From Fagopyrum homotropicum (lineage: Eukaryota > Streptophyta > Magnoliopsida > Caryophyllales > Polygonaceae): a stretch of 64,000 nt of DNA. Below are positions 1 to 11,760 of the stretch, in pieces; position 1 is the first letter of the stretch; each line of letters opens with the position of its first letter. The notes beneath the pieces are model-generated. The model did no database searches and was not told where the DNA came from. It saw only the letters and a list, made by a program, of their open reading frames with translations. Both the position numbers and the translations under genes were made by a program. Location of the stretch: the NCBI GenBank assembly GCA_033239125.1, contig BSWB01000003.1, positions 107,776,320 to 107,840,319 of the forward strand. Direction: 5' to 3'.

Positions 1-196
1 GGATGTTGTTTTATACTCGGCTATGATGTTGTTCACCTTTTGGTTGTACAATTTATACAGTTTTATATACTTGTTTTATATTTGTTAGTGTCATGTTGTA
101 AGGTCTAGTGAACTTGTTGTCAGGATAGGGTCAGGATCCATTGTGAGATCCTAGCCCAATGCGGCACACCGAGTCCCGCGGATTCGGGGTGTTATA
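1..196 (+). repeat. Element A 5' LTR, right end
   Basis: The last 196 bases of the 5' LTR end in GGGGTGTTATA, a mutated form of the usual GGGGTGTTACA. The stretch aligns with the end of the 3' LTR of A at 36490-36667, with scattered substitutions. The start of this LTR lies before the window. Confidence 0.88.
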
Positions 197-200
197 GAGT

Positions 201-213
201 TGGTATCAGAGCC
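201..213 (+). other. Element A primer binding site (initiator tRNA-Met)
   Basis: TGGTATCAGAGCC, four bases after the LTR end, is complementary to the 3' end of plant initiator methionine tRNA. This is the usual primer of Tekay-type elements. Confidence 0.92.
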
Positions 214-419
214 TTAGGTTGACAACATTGGCACTTGCTACCTTGAATGAGGTTTTATAGGTAAAATAAACAGAACCCGAAAGTGGTTTGACGTTTTCAA
301 AGGATTTTTGGTTTTAAGTGTGGTTTGGGGTTAGAATGTACGAGAAGTCGCCACCTCAGCTATGGATTCTGCAGTATAGATATGTATATATATGTATTGT
401 GGATTGTGTTTGGTATGTG

Positions 420-420
<1 letters not shown>

Positions 421-464
<44 letters not shown>
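421..464 (+). repeat. (TA)22 microsatellite
   Basis: Twenty-two perfect TA repeats lie in the leader between the primer site and gag of element A. Element B has no such repeat at the equivalent place, so the expansion occurred after the two diverged. The Tyr/Ile run it encodes in one frame is not protein-coding. Confidence 0.97.
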
Positions 465-469
<5 letters not shown>

Positions 470-512
470 GGCCTATATAAAGCCTTATAAGTTAGGTGTG
501 CATATCCCGCAG

Positions 513-1900
513 ATGACTCGGACTAGAGCTACTTCTGTTGTAGGCCGAGGTAGAGGTAGACCACCTTTTCCTCCGGGCGTGATAAGAGAGGGACTAGTAC
601 CCACTGCTTATCCACCAGTGGTGGAGGAGGTACATGAGGAGATTGTTGAGAATGTCGTCCCAGAGACAAGGAGTGTTGGATCGAGGAGACATCATCCACA
701 TCGAGTCCAGTCTGATGACTCGGATCGGGTCTCCATGGGAGTGCCAAAGTTTAAAGAGTACATTAGAAGTGTAGAGGAGGTTACCAGAGCTGGCAGACTG
801 GCCCAGATCTACCAGGACAGGTGGGATCTTCTTAGATGTCTCAGGGAGCCACACAGGTACTAGCTATGTCGGCACGTGCTGCTGAGACTGTTCAAGCTCT
901 ATAGGAGACTAGAGGGCCTCGACCAGATACTTGGTTGAAGGCGTCTCATCAGCAGGGTGTACCACCTTTCTCTGGAAAGGTAGGGTTGGTGACCAAGATC
1001 TGGATAGGACATTTAGTCTCAACTTTAGAGTCTATCAAATATCCTGAGGATAAACTGATAGAGCTAGTTTAGTCTCTATTCCGTGACATTGCACATCAGT
1101 GGTGGAGGACTGTATGAGCCAGATCCACCAGCTATGATTGCATGAGGAGAATGATCAAAGAGCAGTTTTGCCCTGCCTCACTGAGGAGGGAGAATCTGTA
1201 GGATTTTATGGAAGCTGGCTTTGAGGATGTGCCGATTGCAGACCCCATCAGCCGCTTCTAGACTGAGTTAGCTTTGTTGGGTCCAGCTGCACCATTTGAG
1301 GACTAGCATGTGTACCTGTTGTCTCGTCGACTGAGGGAGAGCACACGCTCATATATGGTGGGATTCCATTGTGAGTCCTCGGCTGATTATCAGGACCGGG
1401 CTTCTTCTTATGAGAGAGAGCGAGCCAGTCAGAGGAAGGCTTCTCAGACGCGACGGTCTGAGAAGAGGCAGCGCACTGGGCAGACTAGTGGTGTTGGAGG
1501 AGCATCTGGCTCCGGACGGAGTCAGAGATGTCAGATTTACCCCTCGTCTGCATTGACTGCAGATAAGGGACGATAGTGCTTCAACTGTGGTAATCCTTGA
1601 CACATACGTCCGGAGTGTACGAGGTAACTAGTGACATGCTTTACGTGTGGTAGACCAGGTAATCGAGCTGCCTTCTGTAGGTAGGGTGGAGTTGCATCAC
1701 AGTAGGGTTCTTCCCCGCCAGTGTGGCGGGAGGTGGTCAGAGGACACCTCAACAGCAGACACAGGGACAATAGAGGGTCCTAGATCGTCCTTCTACTCTG
1801 GGATCTGCTCCCGGGCCGGGTAGAGGTCGTGGTGGGAGTACCACTTTCACTAGAGGAGATCAGGGTAGAGCTTATAGTTTGAGGAGTGCAGAGGATCCGC
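513..1900 (+). pseudogene. gag: Element A gag (broken)
   Basis: The probable start is the ATG at 513, opening MTRTRA and then a Gly/Arg/Pro-rich stretch shared with element B. The capsid-like middle runs to about 1560 but is crossed by stops (for example at 861) and frameshifts. Two CCHC zinc knuckles follow, at about 1577-1618 and 1637-1678, as in Tekay gag; the first has a stop between its Cys and His. Gag would package the element RNA. The longer upstream reading frame from 318 includes the TA repeat and is not a credible start. Confidence 0.8.
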
Positions 1901-1905
1901 CTGCA

Positions 1906-2062
1906 CCGGCTGCTACAAGTACAATCCTGCTTCATGGTTTACTTGTTAGAGTTTTGTCTGATACGGGTGCTACGCACTCCTTTGTTTATGATGTATGTGT
2001 TTAGCGTTTGAGTTTTGCTACTATAGAGGGGATACCCTTTACTATAGGGTTGCCTGTTGATG
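1906..2062 (+). pseudogene. Element A protease (N-terminal half only)
   Basis: An aspartic protease start is visible: a short hydrophobic stretch, then the active-site triad Asp-Thr-Gly in context SDTGATHSF at 1960-1986. A stop follows within about 15 codons. At 2059-2062 the reading passes directly into integrase, because the rest of protease and all of RT and RNase H are missing compared with element B. The retropepsin would have cut Gag-Pol. Confidence 0.8.
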
Positions 2063-3364
2063 TAGAGTTGAGACAAAGGATCTTACAGGAGGCTCACTGT
2101 ACACCATACTCAGTAGATCCAGGTACGAGTAAGATGTACCGTGATGTGAGACGTTCATATTGGTGAGGAGGGTTGAAGCCCGATGTATCCAGATTTGTGG
2201 CACAATGTGCGACCTGTCAGCAGGTCAAGATAGAGTATTTTAGACCTGGAGGTGAGCTCCATCCACTGCTAGTACCGTAGTGGAAGTAGGAGGACGTCTC
2301 TATGGACTTTGTGACTGGATGGAGACCCAATAGGAGTTTTGATGCTATCTGAGTTGTGGTTGAGAGATTGACGAAGATGGCACGTTTCATTCCTATTAGA
2401 GAGACATGGCCTGTGAGTAGATTGGCCGAGGAGTACACTAGACAAATAGTGAGACTCCATGGTGTACCGAGGACGATCGTCTCTGATCTAGATGGATGGT
2501 TTACCTCGAGGTTTTGACAGCAGATTTAGACTATTTTGGGAACGAGTCAACACTTCATGACTGTGTTTCATCCCCAAACAGACGTCAGTCAGAGAGGACC
2601 ATCGATACCCTTGAGGATATGTTGTACGCTTGTGTGTTGGATTGGGGACAAGGATGGTCTGATTACATCCCATTGGTTGAGTTCTCATACAACAACAGTT
2701 GGCATGCATCAATAGGGATGACTCCTTATGAGGCATTGTATGGAAGTATGTGCCGCACACCTTTATGTTGGGATGATCCTAGCAGTATCAATGGGATAGC
2801 GCTAGAGCAAATTCAGGATGATATGGCTCGAGTAGAGCTGATTAGAGAGAGGATGCTAGCTGCACAGAGTCGCCAGAAGTCATATGCAGACCGGAGGCGT
2901 CGACCTCTAGACTTCATAGTGGGAGCTTATGTTTGGTTGAGAGTATCTCCGATGCGAGGCGTCAAACGATTTGGCATAAAAGGGAAGTTGAGTCCCCGAT
3001 ATGTCGGTCCTTTTGAGATACTGGATAGAGTCGGGAGGGCAGCCTACAAATTAGCATTACTTTCGAGGTTAGAGGGTGTTCACCTTGTGTTCCATGTGTC
3101 TCAGTTGAGGGAGTATATACCAGATCCGAGGCACACTGTGAGTTATGATGATTTGGTGGTTGAGCCAGACCACACCTTTGTTGAGCATCCTATTGCGGTC
3201 CTAGAGCGAGGTGTGAGACGCCTGCGTTCGAAGGACATTCCTATAATGAGGATACAGTCGTCTAGATGAAGACCTGAGGAGGCTACCTGGGAGACTGAGG
3301 ATAGTATCCAGAGGAACTATCCAGAGTTTTATGCTGAGATAGATGCACCTAGGGTCGATGAGTA
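2063..3364 (+). pseudogene. Element A integrase with chromodomain-like tail (broken)
   Basis: The stretch begins with the region before the HHCC zinc-binding domain (EAHCTPYS near 2090) and keeps the paired Cys motif CATCQQ near 2207. The catalytic core follows with several stops and frameshifts, for example TAG at 2278 and TGA at 2516. From 2496 to 3269 one frame is open and carries the GPF/Y-like C-terminal module. The final part, to the TAG at 3362, resembles the degenerate chromodomain of Tekay integrases (EEATWE, then a YPEFY-type end). Integrase would insert the cDNA, with the chromodomain steering it to marked chromatin. It cannot be functional as read. Confidence 0.85.
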
Positions 3365-3960
3365 GATCTTAGTGCTATCTTGGTGAGTATATGATTATGT
3401 GTTGATGTGCTTAAATGTCTTGATGTGTTTATTCCATGCTAGCTATGATGTGATTTATGATCTTAGTAAATCTTGATGTGCTAGCATGATGTATGTTTAT
3501 AGCTAGAGATGGTTCTTTCCTCCATGCTATCGGAGTGTGATTAGGATCTAGCTGGAGATGGTTCTTTCCTCTATGCTATCTGAGTGTGATTAGGATTCAG
3601 CTAGAGATTGTTCTTTCCTCCATGCTACCTTGATGGACATAGTTTTAGTGGAGATGTTATTCCTCCATGCGATGTATATGAGGATGGTTTGGCTAGAGAT
3701 GTGCTTCCTCTATTCCTTGTGATGTGGTATGGCGAGATATGTGATTCCTCTATGCCTTTGGGTAGCGTTATGGCCCCGTTTTCTGGAGTTGATGATTCCT
3801 CCATGTTGTTGTTTGAGGTTATAGATTGTTATAGGTTATGATCTTTTGAACGGAGAGGTGATACCTCCGATAGGGAGAGATTTATACCTCGGCTTATGGG
3901 TCCGAGAGGATTTGACGTTTTGCAAGTTTCGGGACGAAATTTGTTTTTAGGGTGGTGAGG
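3365..3960 (+). repeat. Element A 3' non-coding region with repeated hairpin motif and polypurine tract
   Basis: There is no coding potential after integrase. From about 3499 to 3840 a motif of the type GGAGATGGTTCTTTCCTCC recurs about every 55-60 bases with decay. Its GGAG and CTCC ends can pair. The sequence AGGGTGGTGAGG (3949-3960) abuts the LTR and is the decayed polypurine tract that would prime plus-strand DNA. The equivalent of element B lies at 14785-15167. Confidence 0.75.
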
Positions 3961-4800
3961 TTTAAGAGCCCTAGTCTTCGAGAGATCCCGCACGTGTGCC
4001 TCAGCTGAGATGCAGCTGTTGTGAGTCTTTGGAGTTGTAGAGGGCCGCCCCTGTGCCCTGGCTGGCCGCCCCTACGGGCCTGCGAGCCGCTCTTTCGGCC
4101 AGGCCAGGCGCCCCTACGGATTATGGAGGGATACAACCATATTCTTTGACCCGAGCCCTTACTTTTTGACCCTTCATCCCTTTATAAGCTCTTCTTCGAC
4201 GATTTACCTCATTCTCTCTCCTGTTCCATCTCTCTCACGATCTTCTTATCCTTTCATCTCTCTTTGGATCATCTTTGATCTTTCTTGTGTTCTTGGAGCT
4301 TTGGTTGAGCTTCCTTGTGAGTTTTGTTGATGACCTTAATGCTTGGTGTGTAGGTGACACTTGTGTGCGCCAACCTTGTGTTGTGGTGTGTTTCCCTCTA
4401 TAGAAGTGAGCTTGGTAAGCTTCCATGGCTTTCTTCTCTTTCTTCCTTCATTCTTTCAACTTTTCTTCTGTTCTCTTAGTCTAGCTTAGATCCCCTTAGA
4501 TTGGATCTTATTCCGTCCATGATTGACATATGTTGATGTATATATGTGTGTGTTGTGGTGTGAAGGAATCAAAGGAAGGAGTGAAGAAGGGGCTGACTTG
4601 GTGTCCCCTATTGTCCCGCTGCCCCTACGCCACTTGCATCCTCCCCTGCGCCGGCCAAGGTCCGCCCCAGCGCCTCCTGGAGCAGCCCTTGCGGCCACCT
4701 GCAGTCCAGCCTTGTGTTGGCCTTGCTTTGCAGGTGTGTTTTGCTTCTAGGCTTGCTTTAGGATGCCTTTTTTCCCTCCCTTCCTAGTGTGAGTGTATAG
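3961..4800 (+). repeat. Element A 3' LTR, first part
   Basis: It starts TTTAAGAGCCC where element B has TGTAAGAGCCC, so the terminal TG has mutated. A TATA-like box (TTTATAAG) lies at 4181-4188. Copies of a CCGCCCCTGCGG-type palindrome sit before it (4044-4119) and after it (4616-4696). Element C interrupts the LTR after base 4800; it resumes at 35590. Confidence 0.88.
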
Positions 4801-6621
4801 TGATGACGTGATTTATGACGTTAGTTTAGGCATTCATTTAGATAGTATTTCCCGTTATTCTTGTATAGTTTGACATTAGTTCATGACGTTTACGCTTAAT
4901 TCATGCATATTGTCGAAATAGGCGTCTACACGAACTCTTGTCGGTTTTGTAGGTATTTTGGGGACTTTTGGAGCTTAATCGATACATTGGAGGATCAATC
5001 TTCGTGATGGCACACTTCCGGACTCATTAAGGAGCAAGTTAGGAGCAAAAAAGAACACATAGGACTTTGTTGGTGCATGCCTTGCACCAACTCATGGCTT
5101 AATGATCCAAAGGGAGCTGTTCATGTATTTCCACGGCCCAGAGGCCAGAACCACGCCCGTGGTTTTGGCCGTGGTTTTCTCTAGACATTTGTGACAACTG
5201 TTGCACGATCTCCATGCCCGACCCTTGCTCTTGGTGGAGAATATAAGTGGTCCTGCAGGTTGTTGCTAGGGGATTGACCCACATTCTCTCACACATTATC
5301 ATTATCCACATTGGAAATTCTTGGAGGAGAAGAGAAACACTCTCATTTTGGAGGAAGAACAACACAGCAAGATAGAGATTTAGAGTGAACTTTTGAGTGA
5401 GTTTTGACTGACTTTTGTTGAGTATATTTGAAGGCATTGTAAGGAACGTTTTGGAGCTGTGTTTGAAGGGTTGTAAGTCTTGTTTCATCTTATATTAAGC
5501 TAAAAGTACTTGTTTCTTTTCATTTTCAATTCATTCACTTGCTATGGAAGCCTTGAATGTTTGCTTGTTGAGTTTGAATCTTAAAATGCATGTTGTTGGC
5601 TAAATAGTTGTGATTCTAGGGTAATGGAATGATGGTTATGGTTTGGACTCTGGTAGAATAGACTTGAATGTACTCTTGGATTGTTTGCTTGTTTGAATCT
5701 TGACCTAGACCCAAATACACGGTTTGTTCTTGCAGAATATCGACCGTGGTTCTGTATGATCAGCCCGTGGTTTTCTCTGTTGTGCTTGTATTGATGAATC
5801 TGAATGTTAGGATGTTAGATTCTTGAAATTCTAGTGTTTGTTAAGCATAATCTATCCTAGGGTGACCTAATGCTAGCAAACTAAGTGAGGGAAGAGACTT
5901 ACCGGTAATTCTCGATCTCAGATACCAAAGATGATGAACTCTAGGTAGTAGTGAGCCTCACAAGCCGCTATTGGATTGAGTGTGCTAGGATTGATACTTA
6001 GGACTTGCCTTCCCGAGACTTACCCGGTAAGGATTGGTTTGACCCCTAGATAGCAATCCGGTTTGTGTAGAATTCCCAACCTTAAGCATCCTACAGACTT
6101 ACCCGGTAATAAGACCTTAGGTGAGGGATTAGTGGACCATGCGACCTACCCGGTGATTGATCCCATTTGAGAAACACCCTTTCTCAACATACCATAGCTT
6201 GTCCAAGGTTGATTAGAAGCTTGAGTCCAATGCCATAACCGGAAGTCCTAATCCCTAGAATCCGCTTTTCTCTCTTTGATCACATATCTTGTGTTTGTGT
6301 TGCTTGTTTGTGTTGCTAGCTTCAGTTGTTTGTTTGATTTACAATAATGCATGATTTGTGATCTTTGCTTGATCACCACAAAAATCAAACCCAAAAATAT
6401 CATGATTTTTATTTTTCTTTATTTCCTTCTCTTTTCTTAGTCTTGATTTGCACTATCCATGATCACTTCTTTGATTTGATTTCACCTTAGGTTTTGTATT
6501 CGACCTCGGAATACTATCCTTGGTACAAAATGACCCATACACTGTGGGTTCGCTAGGAGTTAGGAAATTATATCGAGTTATAAATTGTAAGACTTTTGTG
6601 CTATACATTTCTAGCGTAACA
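4801..6621 (+). repeat. Element C 5' LTR
   Basis: The LTR is 1821 bp, TGATGAC to GCGTAACA. A TATA-like box (ATATAAG) is at 5240-5246. CCACGCCCGTGG-type palindromes lie before it (5131-5178) and after it (5718-5776). Four copies of a TTACCCGGTAA palindrome lie in the leader at about 5899, 6020, 6099 and 6146. The 3' LTR is nearly the same length (1820 bp). Confidence 0.95.
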
Positions 6622-6627
6622 AGTATT

Positions 6628-6645
6628 TGGCGCCGTTTCCGGGGA
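6628..6645 (+). other. Element C primer binding site (tRNA-Asp)
   Basis: TGGCGCCGTTTCCGGGGA differs by one base from the complement of the 3' end of plant tRNA-Asp. It lies six bases after the LTR. The Asp primer is typical of Athila-type elements. Confidence 0.9.
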
Positions 6646-6763
6646 CTAGGTCTAGATTGAATCATTGTGTGTGATTGTTTATAGTGTAGGTCTTTCTTGT
6701 TGCTTTTGATCATGTTTTGTTTGTGTCTTTGAATTTTCAGGACATCTCTCACTCTTTAGGTGC

Positions 6764-7899
6764 ATGCGAAGATCTCGTGGCAAGGATTTAGCTCCATTCG
6801 ATCCCGAACCGGAGAAAACCCTTAAGACTAGATCCAAGAGCATTAAGAAGAAGAAGGAGATGGCCGGAAGAGATCTTCAAGTTGAGTTGAATGATGCCTT
6901 AGAGCAACTTAGGCTAAGGGATGAGGCCTTGGAGAATGAGAGGAGACTTGCAAATGAGAGGCAAGAAGCAACTAGGAGGAATATTGAAGAGACCAGGCAA
7001 GCTCTTGTGCAAAGGGAGCTTAATCGTCAACAACCTCCACCACCACCGCAGTCGGCGGTCAATGTTCGGTTTGAGCCGATCATCATTGAGGAGCCACAAA
7101 CGCTAGGGCAACGTATGGATCCAGCCCAAAGAGTACACCGTTCGGGTGTAAACTTAGGAGATCCCGAAGCCCATGACTATGAGCACCGCCTCAAGTGCTA
7201 AAAATGATCCGGCACAATCAATTTGGAGTGGTGGAACGAGAGTCTCCTCATCAACACTTGATGAATTATGAGATCTTGATGGAGACTCTAAGGGCACCTA
7301 TATTGGAGAGCAACAACCACAAGCTTAGGGCTTTTTCCTTCTCACTTAAGGATAAATCCTTGGCTTGGTACCAATCCATTCCACTAGGACGTGTGAGTAC
7401 TTGGGAGGAGATGACAACCGAGTTCTGAACAAAGTTCTTCCCATCTTCCAAGACAACCGGGCCAAGAGGGAAGATCAATGCCTTCATGATGAAGGATAAG
7501 GAGAGCCTATTCAAATCTTGGAAGAGGTTCAAGGACCTCCTCCTAGATTGTCCACACCATGGAATACCGAAGATAGAGCTATTGCAGATTTATTTCAAGG
7601 GGCTTGATGACATAGTCAATTCAAACTCCAATCACTTTCTGGAGGAACATTCATGGAGAAGAATGTGGATGATTGTAGAGAAGCAAGCCTTGGTGATAGA
7701 AAAGTACTCCCATAGGAAGAGTGATGGGAGGAAACCGGGAGTATACGAAGTAAGTGGAGTCACCATGAGCAACTACAAACTTGATGCAATCAACAACGAG
7801 CTTAAGTCTTTGAGGGAGTTGTGTACCACAACCTTAAAGAATCAAGCAAGTCCTCAAGTGCAAGTGCAAGCCAACTTGGCTTCCAAAGAGGAGGATGTT
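6764..7899 (+). pseudogene. gag: Element C gag, N-terminal part
   Basis: The start ATG at 6764 opens MRRSRGK and matches the starts of D and G (MRRTR). A charged coiled-coil-like stretch follows, rich in Glu, Leu, Arg and Gln, then the gag core (LGQRMDP, SPHQHL, ILMETLR, LAWYQS). A frameshift near 7196 and a stop at 7426-7428 break it. The reading frame is then cut by insertion of B after 7899; the ATGTT at 7895-7899 is the target duplication. The second half resumes at 16965. Confidence 0.88.
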
Positions 7900-9759
7900 T
7901 GTAAGAGCCCTAGTCCTTGGAGCCTAGGAGCCTAGTCGAGCCTAGGTGAGCTCTACCTTGACCCCTGATAGCCGCCCCTGCGCACCAAATGGGCCGCCCC
8001 AGCGGCTAGGCGCCCCTGAGCCATAGGCAAGCCGCCCCTCCGGCTTTGTATGAGTGCAACCACTTTTGTTGACTCTTTGACCGTGCTTTGCGGCTGGCTT
8101 CACTTATAAGCTTTTCCTTGCTTCAGATGAGGGGTTTCTTACCTCTTTCCAGCTTCTTCATCCTCTCCACATTCTTCATCTTCTCCTCTCTTCTTCCTTG
8201 ATCTTCTTTGCCTTCTCTTGATCATGTGTGAGTGAGTTCTTGAGAGTTTGAGTGTTGTTTTGGCCTTGGATGATCAAGTGGTTGTTATTGAGTGTTGTTG
8301 ATGTTGTGTTGAGGTGGTAGACGTGCTGATGCTCCATAGCTACAGCTTAGGGCTTATTGTGGTAAGCTCTTCTCCTTCATCTCTTTTCTTTCCTTCTTTC
8401 TTGCTTATTTCTTCCTTTCTAGCTAAGGATCACAAGCTAGACTTGTGTTAGATCCTTTCCTGGATGGTTGATGATCATATATGTGTATATATGTGTATAT
8501 GTTGTTGTGGTGTGTTGAAAAAGTAAAGAGAGTCGAGAAAGGGATCGAAGAGAAGTCGGGACCAACTCTCTACACAGTTGGCCGCCCCTGCGCCTGACTC
8601 CAGCCGTCCCCTACGCCTGGTGTGTGAGCCGCCCCTGCGCCTAGTGTCAGCCGCCCATGCGCCTCTCTGGGTCAGCTTGAAGTTGCTTGGTTCTGTTGGT
8701 GTATACCTGGTTGGTATGTCTTCCTTCCTTCCTTTCCTTTCGCCTTGGCTTAGTTGATAGCTAGGATAGTATGGTTAGGATGAGTTGTATGATAGAGATG
8801 TGCCTTAGGCACTTGTGTTGATGTTGAGGTTATGCCATAGGCATATGTGAGCTCGTTAATCTTGAGGTTTAGATTGAGGTTGGAGGTTGGTTCTGGTTAT
8901 GGAGACGAGTCTCCTAACCCTTATAGTTTGTGATGTTGTGTGCCTTGCTCTTGCAGGCATTGATTCTTCCTCAAGGGGAAACTGTGATGTGGTATTGGAT
9001 ACGAGTGTGACAGGTAAGTCCATAGGAATTACTTAGCGTTCAATTATGGATTTGTGTGATTGTGATGGCTGTGTGTGATCATATGATTGTGCATTTATAT
9101 CATAAATCGGACTAGGAAGACCATTTTATTACATTTAAATGGCCCAAGTTTATTATAACGAGCGGTGACCACATATGCCTCCGCTCGAGGGTAGGAGGGG
9201 GTGCCCGGAAGCCAGTAACACAGGGGAGACGAGTGATGATCACCCCATGCAAACCCATGTGTTAACGGGGGAAGGGACGAGGTTCTTTAGGCTCCTCATG
9301 TCACAAAATAAGTTGAACTAGTAATGGAATAACGAAATTGAAAGATACTAAATGAATGTGTGTGGCATTGCATGTATGAGATGTTGATGTGTGGTTGTGA
9401 TATTACCTTCATGGTTTTCATTGTTGTAGCTAACGGTGTATACCGTGTTGTAGATGATCTATAGGTTAGGAAGACTGCACGGTGAGACAGATGGTGTGGC
9501 CAGCCGAGGACTTCTGTACATTAGGATGCATGGGACATGGGATCTTTTGGTATTTCATGATGTTGTTAGATGTTTTGTACTCGGCTTTGAGTTTGTAAAC
9601 TCTTTTGATGTATCATACACAACATTTATGTATTTGGTTTTAATCTATATGTGCCTTGTTGTAAGATCCAGTGAACTTGTTGTCAGGCTAGGGTCAGGAT
9701 CCATTGTGTGATCCTAGCCTTATGTAGCATCCCAAGTCCTGTGGATTTGGGGTGATATA
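7900..9759 (+). repeat. Element B 5' LTR
   Basis: The LTR is 1860 bp, TGTAAGAGCCC to GGGTGATATA (the end has mutated from TTACA). The TATA-like box CTTATAAG is at 8103-8110. CCGCCCCTGCGG-type palindromes lie at 7971-8044 and 8581-8663. A CAG|GTAAGT splice-donor-like site inside a palindrome is at 9011-9032. The acceptor-like CTCTTGCAG at about 8949-8957 lies upstream of it. Confidence 0.95.
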
Positions 9760-9763
9760 GAGT

Positions 9764-9776
9764 TGGTATCAGAACC
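9764..9776 (+). other. Element B primer binding site (initiator tRNA-Met)
   Basis: TGGTATCAGAACC, four bases after the LTR, has one mismatch to the site in element A. Confidence 0.9.
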
Positions 9777-9888
9777 TCAGGTTGACAACAATGGCACTTG
9801 CTATCTGCAATAAAGGTAAAGTGGATCAATAAACAGAACCCACATGGGGTTTGACTTTTCAAAGTTTTTAGGTGTGCATACCCCGCAA

Positions 9889-11105
9889 ATGGCTCTGACT
9901 AGAGCTATTGCTACTACAGGCAGAGGTAGAGGTAGACCACCTCTTCCTCCAGGAGGGATAGGACAGGGACCAACTCCCGCTGCAGATCCACTAGTGGTGG
10001 AGGAGGCTCTTGAGGAGGTTGCTTAGAGTGTAGTTCCAACTACAAGGAGTGGTGGGTCCAGGAGACAGCCGGCCCATCCAGGCCAGTCTAATGGCTCAAA
10101 CCGTGTCTCTATGGGTGGATTAGAGCGGGTAGACGAGCCCTAGATCTGCTAGGGCATGAGGGTTCATTTGAAAGATCCAATGGAGCTACTCAGGTGCCAG
10201 TTGAACCGGTTCGTGTAGTTGAGCTAACTCGAGTTGTGAAGGAGACTAGAGGGCCTCGACCAGATACCTGGTTGAAGGTATTTCATCAGCAGGGAGTACC
10301 ACACTTCTCTAGAGCGATCGGCCTAGAGACTGAGGTGTGGATTGAGCATGTAGACTCAACTTTAGAGTCCATTCGTTGCCCAAAGGATAGACGGATAGAG
10401 CTAGTACAGTCTCTATACCGTGACCTGGCACACTAGTGGTGGAGGACAGTTAGAGCACGAGTCACTACCTATGAGCAGATGAGGACTATGTTGAGAGAGC
10501 AGTTTTGCCCTGCCTCACTGAGGAGGGAGAAACTGCAGGATTTCGTGGAGGCGGGTTTTGAGGACGTACCCATTACTAACGCTATTCTCCGCTTCTAGAC
10601 TAAGCTAGCATTGCTGGGTCCAGCTGCACCATCGGAGGACCAGCATGTGTACCTTTTCGCCCGTCGTTTGAGGGAGAGCACACGCTCATACATGGTGAGA
10701 TTTCACTGTGACTCATTGGGAAACTACCAGGATCGGGGCTCTGCCTATGAGAGAGAGAGATAGTTAGAGGAGGACTTCTCAGACAGGACGGTCTGAGAAG
10801 AGGCAGCATACCGCACCGACTGGTGCAAGAGAATCTGGATACGGGCGAGGTCAGACTTAGGGCCGCTTGAATGTTCCAATGTCTGCAAAGACAGTTGAGA
10901 GATTCCGGCAGTGTTACAACTGCGGGGCCAATGGGCAGGTGAGGACTGATTGCCCTAGGGCACCATTGACTCGCTTCTCGTGTGGGAAGCCATGACATAG
11001 AGCTACGTTTTGCCGTCAAGGCAAGGCATCATCACAACAGGGTTCTTCCCCTGCGGGTGTAGCAGGAGGTGGGCAGAGACCGCCTCAGCATCCGACACAA
11101 GGACA
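9889..11105 (+). pseudogene. gag: Element B gag (broken)
   Basis: The ATG at 9889 opens MALTRA and a Gly/Arg/Pro-rich segment like that of element A. The capsid core (PDTWLK, WIEHVD, EQFCPASLRREKL, LLGPAAP) is spread over two or three frames with stops at 10024, 10435 and elsewhere. Two zinc knuckles follow, near 10913-10954 and 10979-11014; the second has a stop in it. A Gln/Gly/Pro-rich tail leads to protease. Role: RNA binding and particle assembly. Confidence 0.83.
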
Positions 11106-11229
11106 ATAGAGAGTCTCAGGCACGCCTGCTACTTAAGGGTCAGCTCCAGGACCGAGTAGAGGTAGATGTAGAGAGGGTGGTACTAGTGATAGCCGAGGAG
11201 CTCGGGGCAGACTTTTTGAGCTGAGGAGT

Positions 11230-11760
11230 GTTTAGGAGCCGCCAGCACCAGCTGCTACATGTACCATTCTATTACATGGTTTACCTGTTAGAGTTTTGTT
11301 TGATACGGGTGCTATGCATTCATTTATTTCTACTGCTTGTGTTGAGCGTTTAAGTTTGTCTACCATAGAGGGGAAACCCTTTACCATAGGATTATCTGAT
11401 GGTAGTAGAGTCAGAGGTACCAAGGAGATACGTAGTTGTCCCGTACGTTTAGGGACTCGTGTATTACTTATTGACTTCTTAGTCTGGCCCCTGATGCATG
11501 AAGAAGTCATATTAGGTATGGATTGGATGCGTAGACACCGTGCAGTGTTAGATGTGGGTAAGAGAATTGTCACAGTCTCTACCGACTTAGGTCCGATAGA
11601 GGTCTTCCGGGGTTGGGACCTTGGGAAGACAGGATCTGTCATCAGTGTAGTACGAGCATCTAGACTGATTGCACAGGGATTTGATTCCTTCTGGTACTAT
11701 GCCATGATGGATGGAGAGAGTCCGGCTTTGGAGTACATACTAGTGGTCTGTGAGTTTATA
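11230..11760 (+). pseudogene. Element B protease
   Basis: A retropepsin-like domain: Asp-Thr-Gly at 11302-11310 (FDTGAMHSF), followed by the VILGMDWM block near 11510 that is typical of chromovirus proteases. The frame is open from 11296 and runs on into RT without a break until the stop at 11947. Protease is therefore among the least damaged parts of the element. Confidence 0.85.

Noticed and set aside
318..512. Upstream extension of gag A with a Tyr/Ile run
   Set aside because: It is the translation of the TA microsatellite; the conserved gag start is at 513.
5099..5488. Minus-strand 129-codon frame in the C 5' LTR, also in the 3' LTR at 34064-34453
   Set aside because: Present in both LTRs only because they are copies; it runs against the element promoter and has no domain.
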